DNA from: Rhynchopus sp. YZ270_cl-10 | Lineage: Eukaryota; Euglenozoa; Diplonemea; Diplonemida; Diplonemidae | DNA: 64,000 bases | Assembly: GCA_964035575.1 (NCBI GenBank) | Contig: OZ037862.1 | Coordinates: 1-64,000, forward strand | Direction of reading: 5' to 3' | Shown: positions 47,401-57,100 of the stretch, one piece after another | Layout of the letters: each line of letters starts with the position of its first letter | Numbering within the stretch: position 1 is the stretch's first letter | The notes under the pieces: model-generated | Seen by the model: the letters and a program-made list of their open reading frames with translations, nothing else | Told to the model about the DNA's origin: nothing | Databases searched by the model: none | Program-made: the position numbers and the translations under genes

Positions 47401-48907
47401 CCACCGCGTCTTGAGAGAAAACAAACTTTGTTTTCCCTGCGGAATCTTCCTCACCTTCGTTGTACACCAGATGCTGGGCGTTCGAAGTGTAACTGTTCTC
47501 AGTGTATCGCTTTTGCACACAACCCCAGTACGTGCTGGCATCCGCAGCGCACCTTGGAAATGCTTGCCAAACATGATCCTCACCAGAGAAATGACCCTGT
47601 CTCGCAATCTTCTTCTGCACAAGAGACGCCAAATTCTTCACAATCGTGTCGCAGTTGTTTGGCGCTGAACTGTCGGTGGTGTTCCCCTTCACATTCTCGA
47701 GCATGCTCCTGATTAGATTGATGGTGTCTGTCAGCAGCGTAAACAGCTCTACCTCATCCTGCAAGTTTGTCCTGCTGCTCTCGGAGAGGCTGGAGAACTG
47801 TGAACTGTGCACCGAGAACTCTTTTGGCTTCACTTGACTCCAGAGATTCCGTTCGGCGTCCGATATCTCCAGTTCCCGTTTGTGCAGTTGGCGGTCGACC
47901 CAGTCTTGGAACAGAGGGAAGCTGGCCTTTTTTTTGCGGCAGTGCCTCAGCAGGTAGCTCATGATGGAGCTGAGGGGAGGATGTCCACCGTGTCTTCTTG
48001 CGTTGTGCAGCTCGAGTATGCGCTTGTCATCCTTCTCCGCGTCGGGGGAGGTGCTGCCGTGTGGGGAGGAACGGCGGATGCCCTCTCTCTGGAACGCATC
48101 CAAGGCTTCGTTCAGCACCAAGCCGCTCCACGCAGGCACAGCCATGATGACGTACGCAGTGGTTGTGTGCAGGACAAGCTCTTTGGTGCCGCCGTGCTCC
48201 ACGAACACTCTCCCACCACGCAGCGCGGGTTTGCTGTCCTTCTTCAGGATCTGCAGAAGCTTCACCTCAAACGCGAAGTGGCCTCGGAACCTATCTGCGA
48301 AGACCTCCAGGGCCTCAAGGTCCTTGTCGTTTAGCAGCTTCCTCACCTGGTACGCCTCTGCGTAGTTGTCGGGCTGCAGGTCCTTCTCCGGCACAGTGTA
48401 GGACACATCATTCAACTTCCTCCACAGCACGTCGGACCCCTTGGTGTTCCAGTGTTTATTGTGATCGAATGCAAAGGAAAACCTCCTGTCCCCGTTGTGG
48501 TCAGGTTCTGTTGCAGTTGTGCGGGTGAAGAAGCACATCGCAATGCCAGGATTCGTGCCGTCCTCGCCCGAAAACACGTTGGACAGCTCCCCGTATTCGG
48601 TGAATACTTGATCTTCATGTGGGGGGCGAGCCTCAAGCTCGTCATGCTGTGAAGAGGAGGGTGCGGACGAGCCACTCTGATGCCCTGCCTGTGGCAAAGC
48701 GTTCGAAGCCCCCTGCGCAGACAACTGCTTCTGCAGCTCTGCAATCATGGCATCCCGCTCTGCAGCGGCAGCACGTTCTTGGCGAAGCATGTTCTCTGCA
48801 CGCTCCCTCTCCTCTTTCTCTTTGTGCAGCTGCTCGAGCACATTGCCTTCGTGTACGGCTTCTCTGAACTCCATATCTGCATCAAGCCACTCCGCATCCC
48901 CTGACAT
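35496..48907 (-). CDS. Giant dual-GTPase protein, copy 1, about 4,350 aa
   Basis: Exons 44942-48907 and 35496-44582 joined over a 359-bp phase-0 intron. Start MSGDAEWLDADMEF lies 24 bp after a CCCTCCAG acceptor. Order: coiled coil (about 20-60); G domain 1 with P-loop GSQRSGKS (519-526), DSEG (581-584) and KD (660-661); helical region; ubiquitin-binding cassette (about 1345-1595); G domain 2 with GPVRQGKS (1717-1724), DCEG (1781-1784) and RD (1882-1883). Both have the DxEG and R/K-D motifs and downstream helices of the GBP/GB1-RHD3 family. Then a coiled coil, a Hint-like domain (2367 to about 2450), an acidic Ser-rich part, long helical stretches, a glycine-rich hydrophobic block (near 37030-37440), a QAEEQQAQ coil, a nuclease-like QxK segment (near 36120-36160) and a glycine zipper at the end. 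Probably a membrane-acting immune-type GTPase; function is inference. Confidence 0.85.
41120..41456 (-). other. Hint-like (hedgehog/intein-type) domain inside the giant GTPase
   Basis: CFDGAVLIS starts with Cys2367. ADVPISQLNPRTDSVCLLDG matches the I-x-x-L-x-x-x-D-x-V turn of Hint folds, RIVRVLAV follows, and TAITEDHGLV supplies a TxxH with His2448, 81 residues after the Cys, the usual block A to block B spacing. Later, YDLVLNPADL and VDGVYVTHSLP recall the Vint subtype. Copy 2 keeps Cys, TEDH and nearly all of the rest (about 58830-59160). If active it would cleave or splice the chain ahead of the Cys. Confidence 0.5.
43780..44582 (-). other. UIM-like repeats and CUE-like domain of copy 1
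   Basis: Three tandem units of about 52-55 residues each contain DAADEELHFQRALELS or a close variant (near 44340, 44180 and 44010). The FQRALELS core fits the ubiquitin-interacting motif (hydrophobic-x-x-A-x-x-x-S preceded by acidic residues). Two degenerate copies follow (LQHGLELS, FQRVLELS), then LFPHLPLDDVRFALDIYDGR with DLAVKYLRAYE, a CUE/UBA-like pattern. Together they predict binding of ubiquitin chains. Absent from copy 2. Confidence 0.6.
44583..44941 (-). other. Only visible coding intron of GTPase copy 1
   Basis: Donor GAG|GTACGT and acceptor TATCACAG|ACA, phase 0 on both sides. It separates the G-domain-1 exon from the ubiquitin-binding exon. Reading on past either site meets a stop or leaves the conserved protein, and copy 2 joins the two flanking parts without it, which supports a single gene. 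Confidence 0.8.
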
Positions 48908-48931
48908 CGTTAGTTCAGTGTTCGTTGTTAT

Positions 48932-49340
48932 CTGGAGGGAGATGGTTGTTGTGTAACGAAAGGGGCAAACAGGGGTGGATGTGCAAGAAGAAGGGAGGAG
49001 GGAGGAGGGAGGAGGGAGGAGGGTGCGTATGCATTGTTCAGTGAGAAGAAGAGGTAGTAGCTGTGTGGGAACACGTAACATGAGAGGTGATGTGCCCTAC
49101 GTGTATTGTCGATGAGGCACAGTCATGGATCACCACAGATAGCTGAAGGGTGCAGACACTCACAGATGAGGATACACAGAGCGAGACGCTCCACATGGCT
49201 GTGGTTCGCTGGCACTCGCTCGTGTCATGAATGCGCAGCTAAGGCGTCGCAGCGCATGTGGTCTTTCCTTCATCTGGAGGGGCCGGAGCATGTAGTGCCG
49301 AACGGATAGGGAACAGTCAAGAGCGTCTTGTTTGGGTGTG
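48932..49340. other. 5-prime flank of GTPase copy 1
   Basis: Holds a probable 5-prime UTR intron (acceptor at 48932-48933) and a GGAGGGA microsatellite (about 48990-49022). No further gene supported. Confidence 0.5.
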
Positions 49341-49715
49341 GTTGAGGTAGAAAGAGGTGGCGGTTGGATTGCGTAAAGAAAAGAGTTGTGACCTTGCAGG
49401 GGGCTGGATGCAAGGGGGTATGATGGCAGTGCATTTTGTTTTTTTACCGTTGGGTAATTTTAAAACCAAAATAAAAACAACAACAACAAAAAGACAACTT
49501 TAAAGTGCCAAGGCCTCACACACATCAGCAGACACAGGCACTATAAAAAGAGAAAGATTGGCACGATGACAGCCTCGCGTGCATAGTCAATTCATCACAA
49601 TCGATATCGTACAGTGTCAAGTTTGTACGGCTTTGCACAAGAGGGTTGTCGTCACAATGTCAATAAATATACGTTTTTCTGCATAAAGATGCACAAGAGA
49701 ATGGCAATTGGAAAA
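49341..49715. repeat. Duplicated module A, copy 2
   Basis: Partner of 33459-33830, sharing the TATA-like box, the ATCGATATCGTACAGTGTC segment and the CACAAGAGAATGGCAATT end. In this copy the following A/G run is much longer and is interrupted by the palindromic element. Confidence 0.75.
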
Positions 49716-49735
49716 AAAAAAGGGGGGGGGGGGGG

Positions 49736-50927
49736 TAGGGGATACGACTCCAGCCATTTTGGCTGGGACCAAACGCACGGAAAATTCATTTGGCATTATC
49801 TGGCCATCTCCAAGGCAACTGCGGGTGAAAAACACCCTCAGAGTGGGTCACAGGGGGCCTGTGGGTCGAAAAACGACCCAGAAGCCACCCCAGAATACAA
49901 AAAAATGGAAAAAAATAGTGAAAAAACGGCTTTTTTCACGTTTTGGCCACTTTGGGCAAAATAGCGATTTTTCGAGAAAAAAATCAAAAACCGGGATATT
50001 TTTTGACATCACAAAGCCTCCTTTGGCACAAATATACCCCAAAAGTGGCCTGTGAGTCCATTCCAACCTGTTTTGGACATATTTGACACTTTTGGAAGTG
50101 TTTTTTTGGTGTTTTTAGGTCAAAAAAATGCCCAAGACGTCCCCAAGACATCCCCAAGACACTTTGCACACCCCCTGTTACGGTCATATTTTTTTCGTTT
50201 TTTTGCCTGAAACCCCCAAAATACCCCTCCCGGACCCCACATAGTCCCGAATATCCATCACACACCCACTCAGAGTGAGTAGAAGCACCCCAAAAAAAAT
50301 ATTTTTTAAAGCCCTTCAACTTCAACATGGATGCTGCCGAAACTGAAGCACAATTTTAGGGCTTTAAAAAATATTTTTTTTGGGGTGCTTCTACTCACTC
50401 TGAGTGGGTGTGTGATGGATATTCGGGACTATGTGGGGTCCGGGAGGGGTATTTTGGGGGTTTCAGGCAAAAAAACGAAAAAAATATGACCGTAACAGGG
50501 GGTGTGCAAAGTGTCTTGGGGATGTCTTGGGGACGTCTTGGGCATTTTTTTGACCTAAAAACACCAAAAAAACACTTCCAAAAGTGTCAAATATGTCCAA
50601 AACAGGTTGGAATGGACTCACAGGCCACTTTTGGGGTATATTTGTGCCAAAGGAGGCTTTGTGATGTCAAAAAATATCCCGGTTTTTGATTTTTTTCTCG
50701 AAAAATCGCTATTTTGCCCAAAGTGGCCAAAACGTGAAAAAAGCCGTTTTTTCACTATTTTTTTCCATTTTTTTGTATTCTGGGGTGGCTTCTGGGTCGT
50801 TTTTCGACCCACAGGCCCCCTGTGACCCACTCTGAGGGTGTTTTTCACCCGCAGTTGCCTTGGAGATGACCAGATAATGCCAAATGAATTTTCCGTGCGC
50901 AAAAAATGGCTGGAGTCGTACCCCCTA
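49736..50927. mobile_element. 1.2-kb palindromic (foldback) element
   Basis: Arms 49736-50315 and 50358-50927 are inverted copies, roughly 98 percent alike by eye, around a 42-bp loop. The element is bordered by G runs of 13 or more. The paralogous site in the other duplication unit (about 33816-33845) reads as a short A/G run leading straight into TTAATAA, so that unit lacks the element. No transposase; ORFs in the arms mirror each other and look like chance. Classed as foldback or MITE-like, family unknown. Confidence 0.8.
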
Positions 50928-50954
50928 GGGGGGGGGGGGGGGGGGGGGGGGGTG

Positions 50955-51345
50955 GTTAATAAGATGACCCTAAGCCTCTCGTGTTTAGTCACCTCGAAAA
51001 AGAACGAAAACTTGAAGATGAATGTGCCTCTGGTGCACACACATCTAATAAAATGGATAGGATGCAGGGGAGTGTTGTCGCTAGGTGTGCTTCTCATATA
51101 AACACGTGAAGCGATAACGCACGGGCTGGGCCCATGAGGGTGGCAGCAGATCGTGCATATTATGTGAAATGAAAAATCAATGTCAGATGGAGCAAACAAA
51201 GACTCCATTTGGGGTTAAGAAGTGAAGTGTTCAGGAAACACCCAAAAAATCAGTGCGAAAAAATATTTTGAGATGAAAGAAATCGTCTAAAAATAAACGG
51301 TAAGATGATCCCAAGCCTCGTGTGCTTAGTTATCTTCAAAAAGGG
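50955..51345. repeat. Repeat modules B and C
   Basis: A leader AAGATGACCCTAAGCCTCTC is followed by module B (about 51006-51175) and module C (about 51178-51345), matching 33881-34235 closely. The spacing is the same as in the first unit. Confidence 0.65.
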
Positions 51346-51365
51346 GAGGGGGGGAAACACAAAAA

Positions 51366-51683
51366 ATGCAGACAATCGGGGAAATGAATATCACGGAGAG
51401 TAGACTGTGGCTATTCTTTGTTTCCAGCATTGGTACTCAGCTGGTTGTGAAGAGGTGGGGGTGGAGAGAGAGGGTGCAGATTCTTGCCATTACAATACGA
51501 AGCACTGTTCTTGTGATTGTTGTGTTGTCTTTAGTCTTTTTTGTTACAGTTATTACTGCCATAAGCGGTCAGGTTTGCAACGGGAGGACTTCACAAGTTA
51601 AGAAAAAAAGCATCTGTCACTACATGGCAGGGAGTTTGTTTTTGTTAGAAAAAAATAAAGAGGTCGGTCCAAATAACTGCTAA
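51366..51683 (+). CDS. Small single-pass membrane protein, 105 aa, copy 1
   Basis: Starts MQTIGEMNIT. A hydrophobic stretch VLVIVVLSLVFFVTVITAI (about residues 46-65) is preceded by RWGWRERVQIL and followed by a Cys-containing loop SGQVCNGRTSQVKK. No family recognised. Compared with 53050-53370 the first 95 or so codons differ at five bases, all synonymous, and by indels of 12 and 3 bp only. This is the only plus-strand coding signal in the duplicated spacer and runs antisense to the GTPase genes. Confidence 0.55.
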   Translation: MQTIGEMNITESRLWLFFVSSIGTQLVVKRWGWRERVQILAITIRSTVLVIVVLSLVFFVTVITAISGQVCNGRTSQVKKKSICHYMAGSLFLLEKNKEVGPNNC

Positions 51684-51703
51684 GAGATACACAAGAGAAT
51701 GTC

Positions 51704-52626
51704 CAAGGATATCTCTAAATCCGTCCCTTTTTGGCCAAATTCCGAAATCCCAATCCAAAAAATTCCCTGTTTTTTTGGTATAGTTTTTGGGCTGTTTTTT
51801 GACTTTTTTGTGGGGGGAAAAAAAAAATTTCCCGATATGTCGTCAGGGCTCTCGCCGGGGGTCATTTGGGGTCCCGAGTTTCCCCCCGTAAAAGCGGTCG
51901 CTGCGCGCGCTTCGCGCGCGCGACTCCCTGCCAGTGCAGGGAGGCGTGGCGCTTTCTCCCCTCTGATGCACAAAAGGCAGGTGGGGAGGGGTGAACCACA
52001 ATCCGTGTGTCAGCCTTATCATGGTGTTACCGATCTGCTGTCGGGGACATGTCAACGACATGTCAAGGACATGTCAATATAGGGGGGGTGTGTCATTTTC
52101 CCCTGTAAACCTTGTGTCAAGGACATGTCAAGGACCTGTCAATATGGGCCCTTTCGGGAACACCATATCAGTAAACTCGGTACATTTATGAAAGAAACGG
52201 CAGTCATGGCACCCAAAGGTTCCTGGCGAAGCCACGGTACGCAACATTTGAGATCTCCTCCGTCTTCCAACCCTCATAATTGAATGCGATTGACACGTCT
52301 TCTCCTTCTTCTTGTGCACAACCTCAAATGTCTCTGATGCTGGACGTTTGCCTGCAACTGACGTGAACATCCGCACCCACAACTACAGCAACCGCCTGCA
52401 GAGCCAATTTTTTCCTCAAAAATCCGGGACTTTTTTTTTTTCCTTTTCCCCTTTTTTCGCTTTATTTGATCGCGTTGATCGATCGCATCCCACAGGCGAA
52501 ACTCTCTGGGGTGGGGTGGAGTAGAATGTCCCTGAAATTGCTGTAGGGAAAAACAGGGAATTTTTTTCAGGGAATTTTTTTATTTTTCCGAAATCCCAAT
52601 CCCAATCCAGAATTAGAAAAATCCCT
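51704..52626. mobile_element. 923-bp element with 9-bp target duplication (Mutator-like MITE)
   Basis: GAGAATGTC stands at both ends (51695-51703 and 52627-52635). The paralog near 53380-53400 has the site once and no insert. Nine-base duplications are typical of Mutator-like elements. The ends share CCGAAATCCCAATCC in direct orientation, and subterminally AAAAAATTCCCTGTTTTT is inverted. Inside are a GCGCGCGC-TTC hairpin, CTCCCTGC-cag-TGCAGGGAG, and five spaced copies of the GACATGTC type. A minus ORF (52128-52382; GCHDCRFFHKC) is unrecognised and could be a captured or relic fragment. Confidence 0.75.
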
Positions 52627-52676
52627 GAGAATGTCAATTTAAAAAAAAAAAAAACAAAAAAAAAAAAAAATGAAAA

Positions 52677-53035
52677 GGAAAACTTGAAGATGAATGTGCC
52701 TCTGGTGCACACACATCTATCAAATGGATAGGGGACGCAGGGGAGTGTTGTCGCTAGGTGTGCCTTTCATAAAAGCACGTGAAGCGATAACGCACGGGCT
52801 GGGCCCATGAGGGTGACAGCAGATGGTGCATGTTATGTGTACTGAAAAATAAATTTCTGCAATCCCAGAATGTCAGATGGAGCAAACAAAGACTCCATTT
52901 GGGGTAGAAGGGAAGTGTTCAGGTAACACCTAAAAATCAGTGCAAAAAAATCTTTTGAGATGTGAGAAATCTTCTAAAATTAAATAATAAGATGATCTCA
53001 AGCCTCGTGCTTAGTTATCTTCAAAAAAGGGGAGG
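52677..53035. repeat. Repeat modules B and C, further copy
   Basis: Same modules as at 33881-34235 and 50955-51345, with small differences (TGTGTACTG in place of TGTGAAATG in B). Leads directly into the second small membrane ORF. Confidence 0.65.
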
Positions 53036-53049
53036 GGAAAACACAAAAA

Positions 53050-53370
53050 ATGCAGACAATTGGGGAAATGAATATCACGGGAGAGGCAGGGGAGAATAGA
53101 CTGTGGCTATTCTTTGTTTCCAGCATTGGTACTCAGCTGGTTGTGAAGAGGTGGGGATGGAGAGAGAGGGTGCAGATTCTTGCTATTACAATACGAAGCA
53201 CTGTTCTTGTGATTGTTGTATTGTCTTTAGTCTTTTTTGTTACAGTTATTACTGCCATAAGCGGTCAGGTTTGCAACGGGAGGACTTCACAAGTTAAGAA
53301 AAGCATCTGTCACTACATGGCGGGGAGTTTGTTTTTGTTAGAAAATAAATATAGAGGTCGGTCCAAATAA
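53050..53370 (+). CDS. Small single-pass membrane protein, 106 aa, copy 2
   Basis: Same protein as at 51366, with four extra residues near the N-terminus (GEAGEN for ES) and one Lys fewer after SQV. Start, transmembrane segment and CNGRTSQVKK loop are unchanged. The last dozen codons differ because of small A-run changes near the stop, so the C-terminal tail is not conserved. Confidence 0.55.
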   Translation: MQTIGEMNITGEAGENRLWLFFVSSIGTQLVVKRWGWRERVQILAITIRSTVLVIVVLSLVFFVTVITAISGQVCNGRTSQVKKSICHYMAGSLFLLENKYRGRSK

Positions 53371-53426
53371 ATGCTAAGAGATACACAAGAGAATGTCAAT
53401 TTAAAAACAAACAAAAAAAATGAAAA

Positions 53427-54185
53427 GGAAAACTTGAAGATGAATGTGCCTCTGGTGCACACACATCTATCAAATGGATAGGGGACGCAGGGGAGTGTTG
53501 TCGCTAGGTGTGCTTCTCATAAAAGCACGTGAAGCGATAACGCACGGGCTGGGCCCATGAGGGTGACAGCAGATCGTGCATATTATGTGTACTGAAAAAT
53601 ATATTTCTGCGATCTCACAATATACCACTGCGTGTGCTCAGTCACCTTAAAAATAGCACTCTAGTATATTAAACTCAGTGATTCCGATACCTTTGCAAAA
53701 TTGAAAAGAAAACTGCAGGATCAACATTACAGAAGAAAGGAACACCGACTTCAAGCCTTCAAGCAAAACAAAAAATGTTGGACGAAACACGATTGAGAAC
53801 TGGAACAAAATTAAAACCGCGCGGTGTTTTCAGTTTTTTTGGGCATGGGGGTGTCAGAACGACGTGAGTCTTGGTCCTGATGGCTGCCGTGTATACGTAA
53901 AGTATTACGTGCGATAATTGCTACCAATCCAAACAAATACCAGCACATCCTGTTTGTGTATCAGATAGAAAACCTCAGCAAACACAGAAGAAAGCAAAAA
54001 TAAAATAAAAAGCAAAATAAAAAGGTGTAAAACATACTGAATTTTCTGGACTTAGTTCGCCGCCCAAGCAATGATTTAAAATTAGTCTTTAAAAAAAACC
54101 CCCCCCCATTTCAAAAAAGAGACAAAGACAAGGGTCGGGTCTTCGCCTCTGTTTTCAAGCAGTGTGGAGAACCCCGCTTAGTCGC
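53427..54185. repeat. Module B and E copies, then single-copy spacer
   Basis: Module B at about 53427-53600 and the CACTGCGTGTGCTCAGTCAC module E at about 53625-53650. From there to the GTPase stop the DNA is AT-rich and unlike the other unit; nothing else seen. Confidence 0.55.
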
Positions 54186-57100
54186 TCACCTGCAGTGCAG
54201 GGCTGCTGTTTTGTTAGAGACATGTTTGCACGCTCCTACGCTGGCACCCACAGTACCACCTATTACGGAACCAACGATGGCACCTGCAGGTGCTGCAGGT
54301 CCCGTAATTACGGCACCTACCGCGCCACCTACTGCCGCACCCGCAGCTGCTGTTGCGTAGGGGACGGTTTCCTTCGCCATTGCGACGAATGTATTTTCGC
54401 CATTTGCAATACGTGTGTCAACTGAGATGAACGAAGAGGTCACACTGGCCACCAAGACAGTTTTGCCAACCAAGTGAGCACCCTTCGCAGCAGCGTTCAG
54501 CACTTTGTTCGTAGTTCGCGTCCGCTTTACGAACCCCACCACCTTCTCCGTAGAACCTAGGGATTTCGCCTTCTGACCAGCACTCTTGGTCGCTTTGTCC
54601 AGCTCTGCGGTTGTGAAGGATTTGGACTCGACTGTCACATCTTTATTCCCGAACCAACCCTTCTTCTCAACGTCTACTTGGATCTTCGTGCTTGTGGGTC
54701 TCGCTGTTGCAGATGCTTTCCCCGGTGCGCCAGCATCGTTCCTCACAAGCTGGTCCACCTCAGTGTATTTAGGGTTGCGCAATGCATGATCTGCACGCCC
54801 TGGTGTTGCACTGGTCTTGCACTGAACGGTGTCCACTACTTTGCCTTTCCCATTCAACACCTCCAAATCAACCGTGGGATGCCTCGCGTTGGGGTGCACG
54901 CGAACCTTCACCCCCCCTTCTCCTCCCAGCTGCCCAGTGTGCACTCCCTTCAAGCTTGCGTCCACATTTGCAGTGCCAGCTTGTAGATGCTCGAACAGGA
55001 ATCCAGCCTGCTGGCGAAGGCCTAGGTTCTTGTATTGTAATGCCGCAGAGACCATGTCCCCTTGCATGAGCACAGTCTGGGCACCCGCGTGCAGTCCCTT
55101 CCGAATCTGGTCTGCTACTAAAATCCCGCAGGACCCCTGCAGAATAACCTCTTTTAGCGATCCCCAGTCAGCGCCAGGGTCACCGATGATGTGGTCATTT
55201 GAACCCGCGGCTGTTGAGTCTGGATCGAAGACAAAGACATTGCTCTGAAACGACTCTTCAGCCAGTAGCTCGTTGATGCTGTCACGTGGCATCGTGTCAG
55301 TGGTGTACTTCTTGTTGTTCCATTCCTCTGATTGCTTCCGCGGCCCTTTGTTACCGCAGCCTTCGTAAACAGAATTTACTGCCGCCGCATACACCAGGTC
55401 CTGTAAACATTTACTCCACGGCTCCCCTTTCGCCATCATAGTGCGCACGCCGAAAGAAAACAGCGCAGGTCCGATGTTAGGGCATGTCAGAGTCAAGAAG
55501 CCGCCGGCGACACCGCTGGCCAAACCCAGGAGACACTGAATATAAACTCTCTTATTCTCGAGGTCCAGCTCATCGTAGTCTGCGTGCACCTCGTTGATAA
55601 CCTTCTGCAACTCTTTGCATTGCTCTGCTTTCTCAGCGTAGAACAGTTTGTCATGATGTGCCTCTGCAACCACTTCCTGCAAAGCAGACACAAATGCGGG
55701 GTCCACGCCTGTCAGATCAATGTTGCCTTCCCGCAGCTGCTGTTCCCACCCCTCTCCCAGCAAAGAGCTCACATCGCCTGATTTGCCAATGCGTGTCACA
55801 AACTTCACAAGCTCCTCTTTTTTGAGTGAAGAAGCAATAAACGCGTCATGTGCATCACGTATTTCGGTGTGAATTGCTTTGAGGTTGCGTTGTGCACGCG
55901 CCTCCACCTGCCTGAGCTCTGACATCATTCGTCTCTGGTCTTTTGCGCAGGACGTGTACATTTCGGCCAAGCCCTGCAGCAGCTCCAACTCCTCTTGTGC
56001 ACAGGCCGATCTCGCCTGCAGGTCCCTGTGGCACGCTTGTCCACCTGTCTTCCCACAGAAGGCAACCACACCTTCGATGGCTTTCATGGACCGCTCAGAC
56101 ATAAACTCCAGAAAGTACTTCGCCTTCAGCTCGTCCGATGCATGGCCGTCCTCAGCACGGAGGAAGTGTGTTGTGTTGTTGAAGAACTCTGTCCTTGCCC
56201 GCTTCAGTTCTTCTCCAAGGTCAAATGCATTGTCGGCTACTGCTGGACGCCCTGCAGCCTCTGCTGCCAGCCTGTCCATGTGGAACTCTATGAGCCGTGT
56301 TGTGTACTCGCCTGATGAGAGGTTACGCTGCACTCTATTCCACGCAGTACCCTTCTCCAAGACTGCTCGTGCGTGAAGCTTCTCCTGTGCCTGGAGAAAT
56401 GCGTCCACCTCAGAAACGTTCTCCGTCAAAAAACCCTCCACGTCAGTGAAGTAAGTTGCGTCCACTTCGCGCACACCACGGTCTTGTGCGCGCAGCTTCT
56501 TTTGAGCGTCGTCTTTGTACGTGGAAAGAAGTGGTTCGACGATTTTGGACTGAAACCGTGCCATCAGGTCCGCCCTGCTGTGTCCGTTAAATATCCTGTC
56601 GTGCACCTTGGCGGCTGCTTCTGTCTCATCTGATACAAGATCCTTCCATGTGGCCGACACACGGCCTGCAAGGTCGAACCCAAGTTCGCAGAAGAACTTC
56701 ATCCGCTTGCTTTCGAAAGTGCGGTGCAGGTCATGCGCGAGTTGGTCCAAGATTGGACGCACAGTCAGTTCGAAGACAGAACCAAGCTTCAGTGTTGCTG
56801 CCATTGGATTCATCATCTCCTCAACGCTTGTCGCAGAGCTTGCTTGCGCTGCTAAGTGCTTCACCTCACGCAACCAATCCATCCAGCCACCGCATGCCTC
56901 CCCACACCCAGCGGCACTTCGCCTCTGAAGTTGGATGTCGAAAACGCTTTGCACAAAGCTTCCCTGCGACGCCACGTACTCATGGCCTTCCTTCTGTGCC
57001 GAAGGCTTGGCAAGGAATGTGCAATGCAAGTGTGCCCTGGCATGCTCCTTGAACACATGGTCCATGTGGTCGGAGTCGGTTTCGCAACGCAAAGATGAAG

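Noticed and set aside
49984-50825. Mirror ORFs in the arms of the palindrome
   Set aside because: They are the same sequence in both arms, low complexity, with no recognisable domain.
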